Assembly: GCA_947476195.1 (NCBI GenBank)
Contig: CANJPT010000028.1
Coordinates: 1-42,689, forward strand
Reading direction: 5' to 3'
DNA length: 42,689 nt
DNA from: Lewinellaceae bacterium
Lineage (GTDB): Bacteria > Bacteroidota > Bacteroidia > Chitinophagales > Saprospiraceae
In this document: positions 7,802 through 17,594 of the stretch, piece by piece
How the letters are laid out: the number at the start of each line of letters is the position of its first letter
Numbering within the stretch: position 1 is the stretch's first letter
Program-made: the position numbers and the translations under genes
The notes under the pieces: generated by a model
What the model was told of the DNA's origin: nothing
What the model saw: only the letters and a program-made list of their open reading frames with translations
Databases searched by the model: none

Positions 7802-9784
7802 CTACCTTAAAGAGTTTATCCAACCTGCAATTTTTTCAATGTCCTTTTTAGGTACTTGTGCCATGGGGGCCATGGGTGTGTATCCAGGCCAGTGTTCTGG
7901 CTTGGGATTGTACACCAGTTCTACGATCTGGGCTGTAGAATATTTTCGTTTGGCTACCTCGGAATATGCTGGCCCAACAGAGCGCTCATTGGCTTTGTGA
8001 CAAGCGCTGCAAGTATGCTTCAGTAGGAGTGTCTGGGCTTCGTTATTTGTCAGTACCTGTTTTGGTTTTACAGGGGCTGGAGCTGGCGCTTTAACGGCCA
8101 TCCCAGCCGCAGTGGGGCGCGCTTCTTTCATTTGATTATCCGGGGTATTGGCAGCTGTCCCTGCATCCACTGTAGGGACATCATTTTTTTTGCGCTTGAC
8201 CGCTACCAGTGGGAAGTCGGCTTTAGGTCCGCTTGGGATCTGGTTCAAAGTATAGTAGCCGATACCATGTAGGAGCGACAAGTCGCCTGAAGCAGAACGA
8301 ACTCCTTCAGGTTTTATGGAGTGAATATACCCGAGTCGAAGGCTGTCCACTACAATACGTACCCGGAGACCGTCGCTGCTGGCTTTGGCGCCACGCACTG
8401 CGTTTTCTTTGTAGCCGACGATTGGGCTTCCGTAGACCGGATGGTATTTATAGTTGTTACTAACCACGGTGTAATTGTCCACATTTTCAGCCGTAGTGAT
8501 ATTAACCGGCTGGGTAAATTCGATCTCAAAGCCGTCAGGCATTGCTCGCACTGCCTTCATTTCAAAAGGCATTTGGCCGGTCCAGATGAGGCGCTCCAAC
8601 CCATAAGGTTCCTTGCCTGTGCTTCCCCAGCCGCGGTTGGTGCCGCCGATGTACATGGTTTGGTCCGCTCCCCAGCACATGCGTAAAACACCCGAACGAA
8701 ACCCACTGTGAAAATCAAAGGATGCACCCTGATATTCACCGTTCACTTTTTCCAAAAAAACCCTTGCGATTTTTGACATGCCCTGATCTCCTACCAGTAA
8801 TTGGCCAGCGAATGGCCCAAATGCGCCTTCACTATCATCTGTAATAATCTCAGAGGTAGATACCCCAAGCACGCCATGCGGCAGCCACACTGCCGGACTT
8901 TTGATCTGCCGATCCGTATACGTTGTGTGCGCCATTTCATAGATCGTGGTCATCGGCTCGTTAGCCAAATATTCGGGCTTTTTCTTAGGATCATCGCGTG
9001 GATCAACCTGTTTAAATACCAACTCTTTGCGCATTTTTACCGGCGATTCTGGCCGATCGGCCCAGTTCAGAGAAGCTGGGTGCCCCGTAAAGTCACCTTT
9101 TGAAACCTGCGTCACAAAACCAGAACCCATCCAGTCGCCCTGGTTGTCTCCGTAAAAAAACTCGCCGTTTACCATACCGATGCCACAAGGAGAACGCATT
9201 CCGGCTGCCCATGGCTCCATTTTGCCATCGGGGGTGATATGCATGGTCCATCCACGCCATGGCACAACTGATTTGCCTGACCACCAGTCGCTGGCGCCAA
9301 AACTGACATTGGCCGTAACCATAAAGGACCCGTCCGGCAGAATTTTGGGTCCAAAGCTGTATTCATGGTAGTGGCCGGAAATAGGCCAGGCATATACTGT
9401 TTCATAGCGGTCTGCAATACCGTCGCCATTGCGGTCGGTCAATTTGGTGAGTTCACCACGCTGCGCACAATACAGGCTCCCATCCTTATACGCCAGACCA
9501 AGTATCTCATGCAGGCCGCTTGCAAAATGACGGTAATTGGGTTGCCCGGAGGCGGGGTTTTCAATGACCCATACGTCGCCTCGACGGGTACTGGCGGCAA
9601 TGTTGCCGTTGGGTAGATTGCAAAGGCCGCCTACTTCGAGGACCACACCTTCCGGAACAGGTATTTTTATAATACGGTAGTAAGCATCCTCTGTAGGCTG
9701 TACAGCCAGGGTATCCTGAGCCGAAAGTAAAGAAGCCGCTAGTAGACCTGAAATAGTAAATGTGAATTGAATGAAGGATCTCAT
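7802..9784 (-). CDS. Secreted propeller protein with C-terminal c-type cytochrome domain
   Basis: 660 residues with a signal peptide ending near LLSAQ. Residues ~25-400 look like the glucose/sorbosone dehydrogenase-type propeller found in membrane-bound dehydrogenase proteins (VPEGVVLEVGGLCNLPNGNI, RNGDGIADRYE, GDNQGDWMGSG). An immunoglobulin-like segment follows (FEIEFTQPVN, NYTVVSNNYKYHPVYG), then a Pro/Ala/Lys-rich linker and a cytochrome c domain. That domain has the heme site CSACH at residues ~592-596 and a Met-rich ligand loop (YTPMAPMAQVP). It probably acts in the periplasm as an electron-passing dehydrogenase or its partner. The downstream DUF1080 gene follows by 4 bases; the upstream DUF1080/PA14-like gene is 179 bases away across a palindrome. 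The substrate is not readable. Confidence 0.88.
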   Translation of the reverse strand: MRSFIQFTFTISGLLAASLLSAQDTLAVQPTEDAYYRIIKIPVPEGVVLEVGGLCNLPNGNIAASTRRGDVWVIENPASGQPNYRHFASGLHEILGLAYKDGSLYCAQRGELTKLTDRNGDGIADRYETVYAWPISGHYHEYSFGPKILPDGSFMVTANVSFGASDWWSGKSVVPWRGWTMHITPDGKMEPWAAGMRSPCGIGMVNGEFFYGDNQGDWMGSGFVTQVSKGDFTGHPASLNWADRPESPVKMRKELVFKQVDPRDDPKKKPEYLANEPMTTIYEMAHTTYTDRQIKSPAVWLPHGVLGVSTSEIITDDSEGAFGPFAGQLLVGDQGMSKIARVFLEKVNGEYQGASFDFHSGFRSGVLRMCWGADQTMYIGGTNRGWGSTGKEPYGLERLIWTGQMPFEMKAVRAMPDGFEIEFTQPVNITTAENVDNYTVVSNNYKYHPVYGSPIVGYKENAVRGAKASSDGLRVRIVVDSLRLGYIHSIKPEGVRSASGDLSLLHGIGYYTLNQIPSGPKADFPLVAVKRKKNDVPTVDAGTAANTPDNQMKEARPTAAGMAVKAPAPAPVKPKQVLTNNEAQTLLLKHTCSACHKANERSVGPAYSEVAKRKYSTAQIVELVYNPKPEHWPGYTPMAPMAQVPKKDIEKIAGWINSLR

Positions 9785-9880
9785 ATTTTTTCTTATTTTT
9801 AAATAACGGCATATTATGTGCCGCCTTCGAAGAAGTCAATGCTATGTGTTCTTATACAGAAACACGATATTGTTTTCTTT

Positions 9881-9953
9881 AACCACTTAGTTCACTTAGC
9901 GCATATAATGTGTTTACCATCAATACTATGTGAACTATTTGTGTTATGTGGTT
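9881..9953. repeat. Imperfect intergenic palindrome
   Basis: The left arm AACCACTTAGTTCACTTAG (9881-9899) is mirrored by 9926-9953, whose complement reads AACCACATAACACAAATAG and then TTCACATAG. It separates the DUF1080/PA14-like gene from the cytochrome gene on the same strand. It may act as a processing or attenuation hairpin. A similar style of palindrome occurs at 15818 and 26546. Confidence 0.6.
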
Positions 9954-9963
9954 ATAAACGTCT

Positions 9964-11802
9964 TTACCACATCATGAAATATTCTACCCGGCCGGTCACT
10001 GGGACATACAAGGCCGACAATCCACCCGATTGTTCAATCACAGGTTTTAAACCGGCAGGAAGTTTAAGGTAGTAGTGCTGGCCATCTATGGCGTAGGTCT
10101 GCTTGTCCAGTTTTTCGATGCTTTTCCCCAAGGCCAGGCGGCATACGTAGGCAGTATTCACGGGAACATTATGGAACATCAAAGCCCTGCTGAAGTATTT
10201 TTGGTCTACCACCCGCAATTGGTCTTCTACTTCCAGATCGTCCATTTTGTATCGAAACGTCGGGCGTCCGTCCAGGTCCAGGTCATAGCCTTGAGGATGA
10301 AAATGGGCCACTGGTTCGTATTCAGAGGCTTTCAGGTTAAATAGGTCTGTTTTTAAGACTACTACCGGTACATCATCGAAGCTTAACAGGGAGCCACGCG
10401 GGCGCGAAGAACCATCGCCCCGATCGTCCCACATGGGAGATACATCCAGGAAATCGCCTTTCCAAATCTGGGCCACGGCGCCGTTATCAAGGTCATAGGT
10501 GTAATGTAAACGAGCAGGGTCACCGACCTGTATGGCATGAACGATGCGCTTTTTAGCTCCCCGCGGAGGTTTGATATCCATGAAGGAGCGGAATACTTTA
10601 GGCTCAGCTGCATCCATTAAAATCGGGTCTGAAGCAGCTACGCCCAGAATTGAACTGCTGCTGTGCAAGGCACTTGCCGGTGCATTGGGACCTTCGATCC
10701 ATAAACCCAGGTATGGCTCGAGCCAATTATCCATTTTATAGATAGTCAGGCTGAGCGTATTATTGCCTGTGGGAAGATCTACCGCTGCTGTACGTTGGTT
10801 ATTCCAGTGTGTCCACGCATCCGGCAACAATTCTTTTCCATTTATTTTTAAAGACGAATGACCACTGTTTTCAAGGATAAAATGATGCTTTCCAGCCTGT
10901 TCGACCTGAATTTGGCCTGTAAAAGTAATCGCATATTCATTGTCACGTTTGGCCACTTCCCAACTCAGTTTTTCGGTCGTGCCTTCCAACGCGGTTTTTT
11001 GTCCTTCCAAATCCTCCGGTGCACGAAACTGGCCATAAACGACCTTGTATGCGAATGGCTGGAAGGTTACGGGTTTGCCCTGCCGGTCTTTGATACTAAA
11101 GTTCCGAAAGGCAACCGGGCCATGATCCCCCTGGATCATAAACGGACCAGTTGGTACTTCATGTTCATCTATTGGACCGCCGGTGGGACCCGTGAGTTCG
11201 AGATTTTCATGAATAATGGTTCCGTTCAGCACCACCCTGAGCAAGCGGGCATTAGCTGTTTTTTTTCCTGCAGCATCGAAACGCGGCGCCTGAAAACTGA
11301 TTTCCAGGTGCTGCCATAACCCAGGGGCCAAACAGGCGTTTTTGCGTGGTGCAACGCCGTCAAAAAGTTCTTCCTGTGGATTCCAGCGCCGCCGGGCATA
11401 AATACCGCCACAATCGCCGAAGGTTGGGGTTTGTATACCCCAGGAGTCGAGTAGTTGAACTTCATACCTTCCCTGCAAATAAAATCCAGAGTTGGAGTGA
11501 CTGGCCATCATAAAGTCAAAGGAAACATCCACGTCGCCGAATGCACGGGTGGATTGTAGATTTGCCCTATCTTTTTTGGTAGGCAAATTGACAAGTACGC
11601 CAGTCCCTTTGCTGAGCGTCATTTTGTCGTCCTGATCCAGGGCGGCATGTGCATTTCCGGCTATTTGCCAGTTTGCAGCATTCGCTTTTTTCCAAAAAGA
11701 AAGGTCGGTAAGTTGGAGGGTATCTTGCGCGGGAGCGAGGTGAGCCAAGGCAATCCAAGGCAATATCCGGAAACAATGTAGCAGAAAAGGAGAGAAACGC
11801 AT
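9964..11802 (-). CDS. Secreted DUF1080 protein with PA14-like domain
   Basis: 612 residues. The frame extends 13 codons upstream of the chosen ATG (11802). The ATG is preferred because a signal peptide begins there (MRFSPFLLHCFRILPWIALA, then HLAPAQ) and because a -7-like motif lies between the two candidates. Residues ~20-240 form a DUF1080 domain (FGDVDVSFDFMMASHSNSGF, YEVQLLDSWG, NACLAPGLWQHLEI, GPFMIQGDHGPVAFRNFSI). Residues ~265-385 resemble a PA14 carbohydrate-binding domain (ITFTGQIQVEQAGKHHFILE, LKINGKELL, DNWLEPYLGLWIEGP). The last ~220 residues are a beta-rich module of unknown function (PPRGAKKRIVHAIQVGD). It is the first gene of the minus-strand cluster and is divergent from the BNR gene. 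Confidence 0.87.
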   Translation of the reverse strand: MRFSPFLLHCFRILPWIALAHLAPAQDTLQLTDLSFWKKANAANWQIAGNAHAALDQDDKMTLSKGTGVLVNLPTKKDRANLQSTRAFGDVDVSFDFMMASHSNSGFYLQGRYEVQLLDSWGIQTPTFGDCGGIYARRRWNPQEELFDGVAPRKNACLAPGLWQHLEISFQAPRFDAAGKKTANARLLRVVLNGTIIHENLELTGPTGGPIDEHEVPTGPFMIQGDHGPVAFRNFSIKDRQGKPVTFQPFAYKVVYGQFRAPEDLEGQKTALEGTTEKLSWEVAKRDNEYAITFTGQIQVEQAGKHHFILENSGHSSLKINGKELLPDAWTHWNNQRTAAVDLPTGNNTLSLTIYKMDNWLEPYLGLWIEGPNAPASALHSSSSILGVAASDPILMDAAEPKVFRSFMDIKPPRGAKKRIVHAIQVGDPARLHYTYDLDNGAVAQIWKGDFLDVSPMWDDRGDGSSRPRGSLLSFDDVPVVVLKTDLFNLKASEYEPVAHFHPQGYDLDLDGRPTFRYKMDDLEVEDQLRVVDQKYFSRALMFHNVPVNTAYVCRLALGKSIEKLDKQTYAIDGQHYYLKLPAGLKPVIEQSGGLSALYVPVTGRVEYFMMW

Positions 11803-11821
11803 GTTTATAAACTTGTTTGCG

Positions 11822-11829
11822 CAAAAGTG
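11822..11829 (-). promoter_or_regulatory. Probable -7 element of the DUF1080/PA14-like cluster
   Basis: The minus strand reads CACTTTTG (7 of 8 to TAnnTTTG, counting T to C), 20 bases before the ATG at 11802. It supports that start over the upstream in-frame ATG at 11841, which would lie ahead of the promoter. Confidence 0.4.
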
Positions 11830-11875
11830 GCAATTCGTCACGTATTTTCAGCAGGTGTAATGTAATTCTTTTCAA

Positions 11876-11917
11876 TTGACTTAAGCAAGTCAAATAAACA
11901 CCATTTAAATACCTTTG
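11876..11917 (+). promoter_or_regulatory. Promoter and candidate operator of the BNR gene
   Basis: TACCTTTG at 11910-11917 matches the -7 consensus fully and lies 42 bases before the ATG at 11960. Sixteen bases upstream of it is a perfect inverted repeat, TTGACTT-aagc-AAGTCAA (11876-11893), occupying the place of a -33 box. It is a candidate operator that could control this gene and possibly the divergent DUF1080 cluster. Confidence 0.55.
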
Positions 11918-11959
11918 GGGTTTGTGCCCCACAGGAACTTTCTTATACCATTCAAACTT

Positions 11960-14900
11960 ATGACTAAGAACTTACTATTGGCAACCGGATTGATGCTGGC
12001 ATTCTTTACAGTTGCCGCTCAAACAAAAAAGGATTCAACGACAAATGACCTGAATGCCAGGTTCAAACCCGTTAAATGGCGCAATATTGGCCCTTTCAGG
12101 GGCGGACGTTCCGTTGCAGCCACAGGTGTCTTGAACGACAGTCATACCTATTATATGGGTACTACGGGTGGGGGACTTTGGAAAACAGAAGATATGGGCA
12201 TTAACTGGGCCAACATTTCTGACGGATTCTTCAAAACAGGATCTGTAGGGGCAGTAGCTGTGGCTGAAAATGATCCCAATGTCATTTATGTTGGTATGGG
12301 AGAACATGCAGTCAGAGGAGTAATGACCCACCATGGTGATGGAGTTTATAAATCTACCGATGCAGGCAAAACCTGGAAAAATATAGGACTGGAACTGACA
12401 CAACATATTGCCCGGATCGTCATTCACCCTACCGATGCGAACACCGTTTTTGTTGCTGCACAAGGTGCCTTATACAGCAAATCACAGCAACGGGGAATTT
12501 ATAAGTCCACAGACGGTGGCAATACCTGGAAAAACGTACTGTACATAGATGATAAAACCGGCTGTGCTGAATTATCCATGGACATGAATAATCCAAGGAT
12601 CCTTTATGCCGCGATGTGGGAGCACGGCCGGCAGCCCTGGAAAGTAACCAGTGGTGGCCCCGGTAGCGGCCTTTACAAATCAACCGATGAAGGTGAACAT
12701 TGGGTCAAAATGGAAGAAGGACTCCCAAAAGAAATGGGTAAAATGGCAATTGCGGTCTGTCGTTCCAATTCCGAAAAGGTGTATGCCTTAATAGAAAGTG
12801 ATTCTGAAAAAGAAACGGGGGGCTTATTTGTCTCCACAGATGCAGGGAAAAGCTGGTCTTTGGTAACCAATGACCACCGCTTAATTCAACGTGCCTGGTA
12901 CTATATCAAACTATTTACAGACCCCTTAAATGAAAACACCCTGTACGTTATGAGTGCACCCGCCCTGCGCTCTACAGATGGTGGCAAAACCTGGGAAGAT
13001 GTTTCCAGTACGCACGGCGACTACCACAACCTTTGGATCAATCCAAAGGATTCCAAAAACATGATTATCTCCGACGATGGTGGTGCTGCGATTACCTTCA
13101 ACTACGGCAAGTCATGGAGTTCACAAGACAATATGCCGACCGCACAGTTCTACCGGATCAATGTGGACAATCAATTTCCCTATAGAATTTATGGTGGGCA
13201 ACAAGATAATTCATCCGTTTCGATCGCAAACCGGGAACTTGGAAGCAGCCATATCAGCACCTCCAGCTGGACCTATTCAGCAGGAGGAGAAAGCGCTTTT
13301 TTAGCCTTTGATCCGAACAATCCGAGGTATGTATTCGGCGGAAGTTATCAGGGAACCATTGAGGTGCTCGATACCAAAGCGTCTGCAAGCACGAATATTA
13401 TGGCTGCGCCCATTCAGTACCTGGGGCGCGATGCGAAAGATATCAAGTACCGATTCAACTGGAATGCACCGATCATCTGGTCAAAGCACGAACCCGGTAC
13501 CTATTACCATGGCTCCCAGTATGTATTGCGCACCAGCGATATGGGCAAAACCTGGACTGAAATTTCGCCCGATCTGACCCGCAATGAAAAAGAAAAACAA
13601 GGCAAAGGAGGCGGACCTTATACAAATGAGGCCGTGGGCGCCGAAAATTATGGAACCCTCGCCTATATCCTGGAATCACCCCTCGAGAAAGGGGTTATCT
13701 GGACCGGCAGTGATGATGGATTGGTCCATTTGACCATGGATGGGGGCAAAAGCTGGAAAAATGTGACGCCAAATGGTTTGCAGGAATGCCTGATCAATTC
13801 CATAGAGGTGTCACCTCACAATAAAGCAACGGCTTATATCGCAACAACTCGGTATAAATTTAACGACCATACCCCAGGCCTGTATAAGACCACGGATTAT
13901 GGGAAGACCTGGACAAAAATTGTAACGGGCATTCCGAACAATGCCTTTACCCGGGTGATAAGAGAAGATGAACAACAGAAGGATTTGCTTTTTGCAGGGA
14001 CAGAATTGGGCGTATTTATTTCCTGGAATGGCGGAAAAGACTGGTCACCTTTTCAATTAAATCTACCCCTGGCGCCCATTACTGATTTGAAAATACACAA
14101 AGGCGATCTTATCGCGGCCACCTCCGGCCGGTCCTTTTGGATCCTGGATGATCTGAGTTTGATCCGGCAATATCAAAAGGAGCTAAAAGCCCTGGCAATT
14201 TTTGAACCTGAAAATGCCTATCTCGCCAATGGCAGAAGTGAACTGGATAAAACAGATGATACATTTACGGGTACGACATCCACGGAAGGCGTTAATCCGG
14301 CGAATGGGATCGTCCTTTATTATTATTTGCCTCAAGCAATCAAAGACACCATTATTTTCCTGGAAGTCAAAGACGCCGCTGGCAATTTGGTGCGTAAATT
14401 CAGTTCTAAAAAAGACAGCTTGTATAAAAAATGGGATGGCGGGCCTCCGGAAGACCCTACGCTTACAACCCATAAGGGGCTCAATCGCATCGTTTGGGAT
14501 ATGCGTTATCCAACCATGACTGGTGTTCCGGATGCTTATTATGAATGCAGTTATAAGGGCCACAAAGCAATCCCCGGGAAATACACCCTCAGTCTTAGTT
14601 TGGGCGAACAGAAGGTTACCACCTCGGCAGAAATATTAGCCAACCCCTTGTATGATACCGATTTAGCCACCTATACCGCCTACCACCTGGTGATGTTGCA
14701 AATGGAAAATGAATTCAGCCAAATGCATCAACTGGTGAATACTATTTTTGCAAAAAGGGAACAATTGACCCAATTAATTGCCAACATACCTGCAAATACC
14801 CAATTCAAGTCCATCCGTATAGAAGGAGAGAACCTGATCAAAAAAATGAAGACCTGGGACGAAGATATGGTTCAACGAAAATCTAAAGCCTATGATGATG

Positions 14901-15124
14901 TGGAAAATTTTCCGAATAAATTTACCGCCGAATATGTCTTTCTGATCAACGCAACCGAAAGCGACAAGCCTTCTGTGAATAAGCCGTCCTTAGATAGAAA
15001 ACAAGAATTAGATGCGCAATGGGTTGGCCTCAAGGCGAAAGCGACTGAAATACTTGAAAATGATATTCCATCCCTGAATAAAAAATTGTTTGAGTTGGGT
15101 GTTGGTGGAATATGGAAGCAGTAA
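11960..15124 (+). CDS. Secreted BNR/sortilin (VPS10)-like repeat protein
   Basis: 1054 residues. The frame extends 15 codons upstream, but ATG at 11960 starts a clean signal peptide ([20 protein letters not shown], then Q) and follows the promoter at 11910-11917. The first ~750 residues hold many BNR/Asp-box repeats (S-T-D-x-G-x-T-W type: [50 protein letters not shown]), forming two propellers as in sortilin-like or xyloglucanase folds. After a linker, residues ~800-920 form a beta-sandwich ([28 protein letters not shown]), and the C-terminal ~130 residues are helical. This architecture is common in Bacteroidota proteins annotated as WD40/YVTN/BNR-like. A catalytic role is not established. 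No T9SS sorting domain is seen. Confidence 0.9.
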   Translation: MTKNLLLATGLMLAFFTVAAQTKKDSTTNDLNARFKPVKWRNIGPFRGGRSVAATGVLNDSHTYYMGTTGGGLWKTEDMGINWANISDGFFKTGSVGAVAVAENDPNVIYVGMGEHAVRGVMTHHGDGVYKSTDAGKTWKNIGLELTQHIARIVIHPTDANTVFVAAQGALYSKSQQRGIYKSTDGGNTWKNVLYIDDKTGCAELSMDMNNPRILYAAMWEHGRQPWKVTSGGPGSGLYKSTDEGEHWVKMEEGLPKEMGKMAIAVCRSNSEKVYALIESDSEKETGGLFVSTDAGKSWSLVTNDHRLIQRAWYYIKLFTDPLNENTLYVMSAPALRSTDGGKTWEDVSSTHGDYHNLWINPKDSKNMIISDDGGAAITFNYGKSWSSQDNMPTAQFYRINVDNQFPYRIYGGQQDNSSVSIANRELGSSHISTSSWTYSAGGESAFLAFDPNNPRYVFGGSYQGTIEVLDTKASASTNIMAAPIQYLGRDAKDIKYRFNWNAPIIWSKHEPGTYYHGSQYVLRTSDMGKTWTEISPDLTRNEKEKQGKGGGPYTNEAVGAENYGTLAYILESPLEKGVIWTGSDDGLVHLTMDGGKSWKNVTPNGLQECLINSIEVSPHNKATAYIATTRYKFNDHTPGLYKTTDYGKTWTKIVTGIPNNAFTRVIREDEQQKDLLFAGTELGVFISWNGGKDWSPFQLNLPLAPITDLKIHKGDLIAATSGRSFWILDDLSLIRQYQKELKALAIFEPENAYLANGRSELDKTDDTFTGTTSTEGVNPANGIVLYYYLPQAIKDTIIFLEVKDAAGNLVRKFSSKKDSLYKKWDGGPPEDPTLTTHKGLNRIVWDMRYPTMTGVPDAYYECSYKGHKAIPGKYTLSLSLGEQKVTTSAEILANPLYDTDLATYTAYHLVMLQMENEFSQMHQLVNTIFAKREQLTQLIANIPANTQFKSIRIEGENLIKKMKTWDEDMVQRKSKAYDDVENFPNKFTAEYVFLINATESDKPSVNKPSLDRKQELDAQWVGLKAKATEILENDIPSLNKKLFELGVGGIWKQ

Positions 15125-15244
15125 TCATCCGGTAATCTTTAGTGAAACCAAAAATAGTTATCCGCATTTTAAGCGCTTGTTCGGGAATTTGTTTTGAGCC
15201 AAAACTGAGCAAATTCTAAGTATTCAGGCCAAATAATAACAGCT

Positions 15245-15796
15245 TTGACAGACTCCTCCATTATCGCCCAAACTACCCAATGGATCAACTCCGTGGTCAT
15301 TGGCTGCAATTTTTGCCCTTTTGCCGCAAAAGCGGTGCTTCGAAAAAGCATTCGCTATGTAGTATTGCCGGAGGTAACGCTGGAAAGCAGTTTAGAAGCC
15401 GTCATGGAAGAGTTACGCTACCTCGACCGAGCCGAGGATATCGAAACGACCCTGATCATTTTCCCCAACCACTTTGCAGATTTTGAGGAATATCTCGATC
15501 TGGCGGAACTGGCAGAGGATCTTTCTGTGGAACAGGATTATGAAGGGGTGTACCAGATTGCCAGTTTCCATCCAGACTATTGCTTTGCCGAAGCCGAAGC
15601 TAATGATCCGGCAAATTATACCAATCGATCCCCTTACCCTATGCTGCACTTATTACGGGAGGATAGTATTACCAAGGCGTTGGATCATTTTATTGATCCG
15701 GAGGGTATTCCGGAACGGAATATAGCTTTTGCACAGGAGAAGGGCTTGAAGTATATGCAGATGCTGCGGGCGGCTTGTCTAGAGATTGCTCGCTGA
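15245..15796 (+). CDS. DUF1415 family protein
   Basis: 183 residues matching the DUF1415 pattern: a conserved VIGCNFCPFA near the start (two Cys), then VRYVVLPE-like, ETTLIIFPNHFADFEEYLDL, YEGVYQIASFHPDYCFA, and the highly conserved NYTNRSPYPMLHLLRE block. The function of the family is unknown; the conserved Cys/His suggests metal or redox chemistry. The only start that includes the N-terminal conserved block is TTG at 15245. Upstream the frame is open only to a TGA near 15206-15208 without any ATG, and the first internal ATG would remove the Cys motif. It lies between the BNR gene and the GMC oxidoreductase on the same strand. Confidence 0.85.
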   Translation: MTDSSIIAQTTQWINSVVIGCNFCPFAAKAVLRKSIRYVVLPEVTLESSLEAVMEELRYLDRAEDIETTLIIFPNHFADFEEYLDLAELAEDLSVEQDYEGVYQIASFHPDYCFAEAEANDPANYTNRSPYPMLHLLREDSITKALDHFIDPEGIPERNIAFAQEKGLKYMQMLRAACLEIAR

Positions 15797-15817
15797 TTCT
15801 ATTTCACACAGATTTAA

Positions 15818-15872
15818 TTCACAGATTTTATACAGAACCTTCGCTCAAAACAATCTGTGTAAAATCTGTGAA
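15818..15872. repeat. Intergenic palindrome
   Basis: The arms TTCACAGATTTTATACAGA (15818-15836) and TCTGTGTAAAATCTGTGAA (15854-15872) are complementary at 18 of 19 bases around a 17-base loop. It lies between the DUF1415 gene and the GMC gene and may end transcription of the former. A short direct repeat of AAACCTGC-type units follows at about 15875-15900. Confidence 0.7.
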
Positions 15873-15914
15873 GTAAACCTGCGCTAAACCTGCACTAAAC
15901 CTAATTCAACCAAA

Positions 15915-15922
15915 TACATTTG
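15915..15922 (+). promoter_or_regulatory. -7 element of the GMC oxidoreductase gene
   Basis: TACATTTG fully matches TAnnTTTG and lies 21 bases before the ATG at 15944. No clear -33 TTTG is seen at the expected distance. Confidence 0.5.
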
Positions 15923-15943
15923 TCTCATCAAAGCACCCTGTAA

Positions 15944-17512
15944 ATGGACTACGACTACATCATCATAGGAAGCGGCTTCGGGGGCTCCGTAAGTGCCCTC
16001 CGACTCTCAGAAAAAGGCTATAAAGTCCTGGTCATCGAAAAAGGGAAATGGTACCGTACCGAAGACTTCCCCAAAACGAATTGGACCTTCTCCAAATGGC
16101 TTTGGCTGCCCTCTCTGCGCTGGTACGGAATAATGAAGATTACCATTTTCCGACATGTAGGTATCGTGTCGGGCACAGGAGTGGGCGGTGGTTCGCTGGT
16201 GTATGCCAACACGTTGCCCGTTCCCAAGCCAGCCTTCTTTAACTCCGGCAGCTGGGCCCAACTGGCCGACTGGCAACAAGAACTTCTACCCTACTACGAC
16301 CGGGCGCTGAAAATGCTCGGGGCAACCAAAAATCCGCGCTTTTTTGATGGCGAACATGCCTTGGAACAACTCGCCGAAGAGATCGGGCAAAAAGAACATC
16401 TTGATGCCACCCATGTAGCTGTGTATTTCGGCGAATCAGGTATGATACAATCGGATCCCTATTTCGGGGGCAAAGGCCCTGAACGCAGTGGCTGTACCTT
16501 CTGCGGAGGTTGCATGACTGGCTGCCAGCACAATGCCAAAAACACGTTGGACAAAAATTACCTGTACCTGGCCCAGCAACTCGGGGCAGAAATTCTGGCC
16601 GAACAAGAAGTAACGGACGTTCGCCCTATCGGTAAGGAAGACGGTTCCGATGGATACATGGTTGATTATCAATATTCTACCCGATTTATTAAAAAAAAGA
16701 GAACCCTGAAAGTCAAAGGAGTCGTATTTGCCGGAGGCGTGTTGGGAACAGTAGCCTTATTGCTAAAGTTAAAAAACACTTCCTTACCTAATTTGTCTGA
16801 CAGGGTCGGTAAAGAAGTGCGCACCAACAATGAAAGCCTAATCGCGGTCACACAGCTAGACAACTCCTCCGACCAATCACAAGGCATTGCCATTGGCGCC
16901 ATTCTGCATACCGACGAGCACAGCCACCTGGAATTGTGCCGCTATGGTGCAGGCTCCGGCGCCTGGCGACTCACTTTTTTGCCATTTGTTGAGGGGCCAA
17001 ATGCCCTGGTGCGTTTTACTAAAATGATCTGGGAGGTGCTCTCGCATCCCCGGCAATACTGGAAGTATTTTCGGGTGAAAGACTGGGCAAAAAGCTCTTC
17101 GGTCATGCTGTTCATGCAAACGCTCGACAGTACCGTGACTTTTACCAGGTCATGGTGGGGCGGTATGAAGACAGCCGTCGTGGGCAAAGAAAAGCCCACC
17201 GCATTTATCCCCCAAGCTATAGAATTAGCCCGAAAATTTGAAGTGATCCTGAAAGGGAAAGCCGTAGCGTTTGGCCTTACCCCCCTGATGGGCATTCCTG
17301 GCACGGCGCATATACTGGGTGGCGCAGTAATGGGCGCTACGCCCGAAAATGGGGTAATTGACCAGAACAATCGCGTATTTGGCTATGAAAATATGCTGGT
17401 TTGTGATGGATCTATGATCTCTGCGAATCCGGGGGTCAATCCGGCGCTGTCTATTACGGCGATCAGTGAGCGGGCGATGGATCAGGTGGAGCTGCGAATG
17501 CCGATTACATGA
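15944..17512 (+). CDS. GMC oxidoreductase, cholesterol-oxidase-like
   Basis: 522 residues. The FAD-binding Rossmann motif GSGFGGSVSALRLSEKGYKV is at residues ~9-28, and the second FAD motif (SGTGVGGGSLVYANT) is at ~76-90. A Cys-rich insertion, CTFCGGCMTGCQHNAKNTLD with Cys184, 187, 190 and 194, is typical of the cholesterol-oxidase (ChoD-like) branch of GMC enzymes and resembles a 4Fe-4S motif. The C-terminal GMC signature is GTAHILGGAVMGA followed by the NPALSITAISERAM block. No signal peptide is seen, so it is probably cytoplasmic. The substrate may be a sterol-like or other alcohol; this is inference. The last codons overlap the left arm of a 98-base palindrome shared with the end of the next, convergent gene. 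Confidence 0.9.
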   Translation: MDYDYIIIGSGFGGSVSALRLSEKGYKVLVIEKGKWYRTEDFPKTNWTFSKWLWLPSLRWYGIMKITIFRHVGIVSGTGVGGGSLVYANTLPVPKPAFFNSGSWAQLADWQQELLPYYDRALKMLGATKNPRFFDGEHALEQLAEEIGQKEHLDATHVAVYFGESGMIQSDPYFGGKGPERSGCTFCGGCMTGCQHNAKNTLDKNYLYLAQQLGAEILAEQEVTDVRPIGKEDGSDGYMVDYQYSTRFIKKKRTLKVKGVVFAGGVLGTVALLLKLKNTSLPNLSDRVGKEVRTNNESLIAVTQLDNSSDQSQGIAIGAILHTDEHSHLELCRYGAGSGAWRLTFLPFVEGPNALVRFTKMIWEVLSHPRQYWKYFRVKDWAKSSSVMLFMQTLDSTVTFTRSWWGGMKTAVVGKEKPTAFIPQAIELARKFEVILKGKAVAFGLTPLMGIPGTAHILGGAVMGATPENGVIDQNNRVFGYENMLVCDGSMISANPGVNPALSITAISERAMDQVELRMPIT

Positions 17513-17591
17513 TTTGCGATTTTGGCGCCAGAGCGTAATACCCAGCGCTGGCGCTCCTTCAAAAATCTTAAATTCTGTAATCGGCATTCGC
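17494..17591. repeat. 98-bp palindromic element between GMC and mutA-like genes
   Basis: The outer arms GCGAATGCCGATTACA (17494-17509) and TGTAATCGGCATTCGC (17576-17591) are perfect 16-base complements. Inner segments are also partly complementary (around GGCGCCAGAGCG and CGCTGGCGCTCC). A further TGATTTGCG (17510-17518) recurs inverted as CGCAAATCA at 17589-17597. The element provides the last codons of the GMC gene and the stop codon of the convergent gene. It may be a large terminator or a MITE-like insertion. Confidence 0.75.
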
Positions 17592-17594
17592 AAA

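Noticed and set aside
11917-11931. Small hairpin TGGGG-N6-CCCCA in the BNR leader
   Set aside because: Too short to call a riboswitch or terminator; left as a possible minor leader structure.
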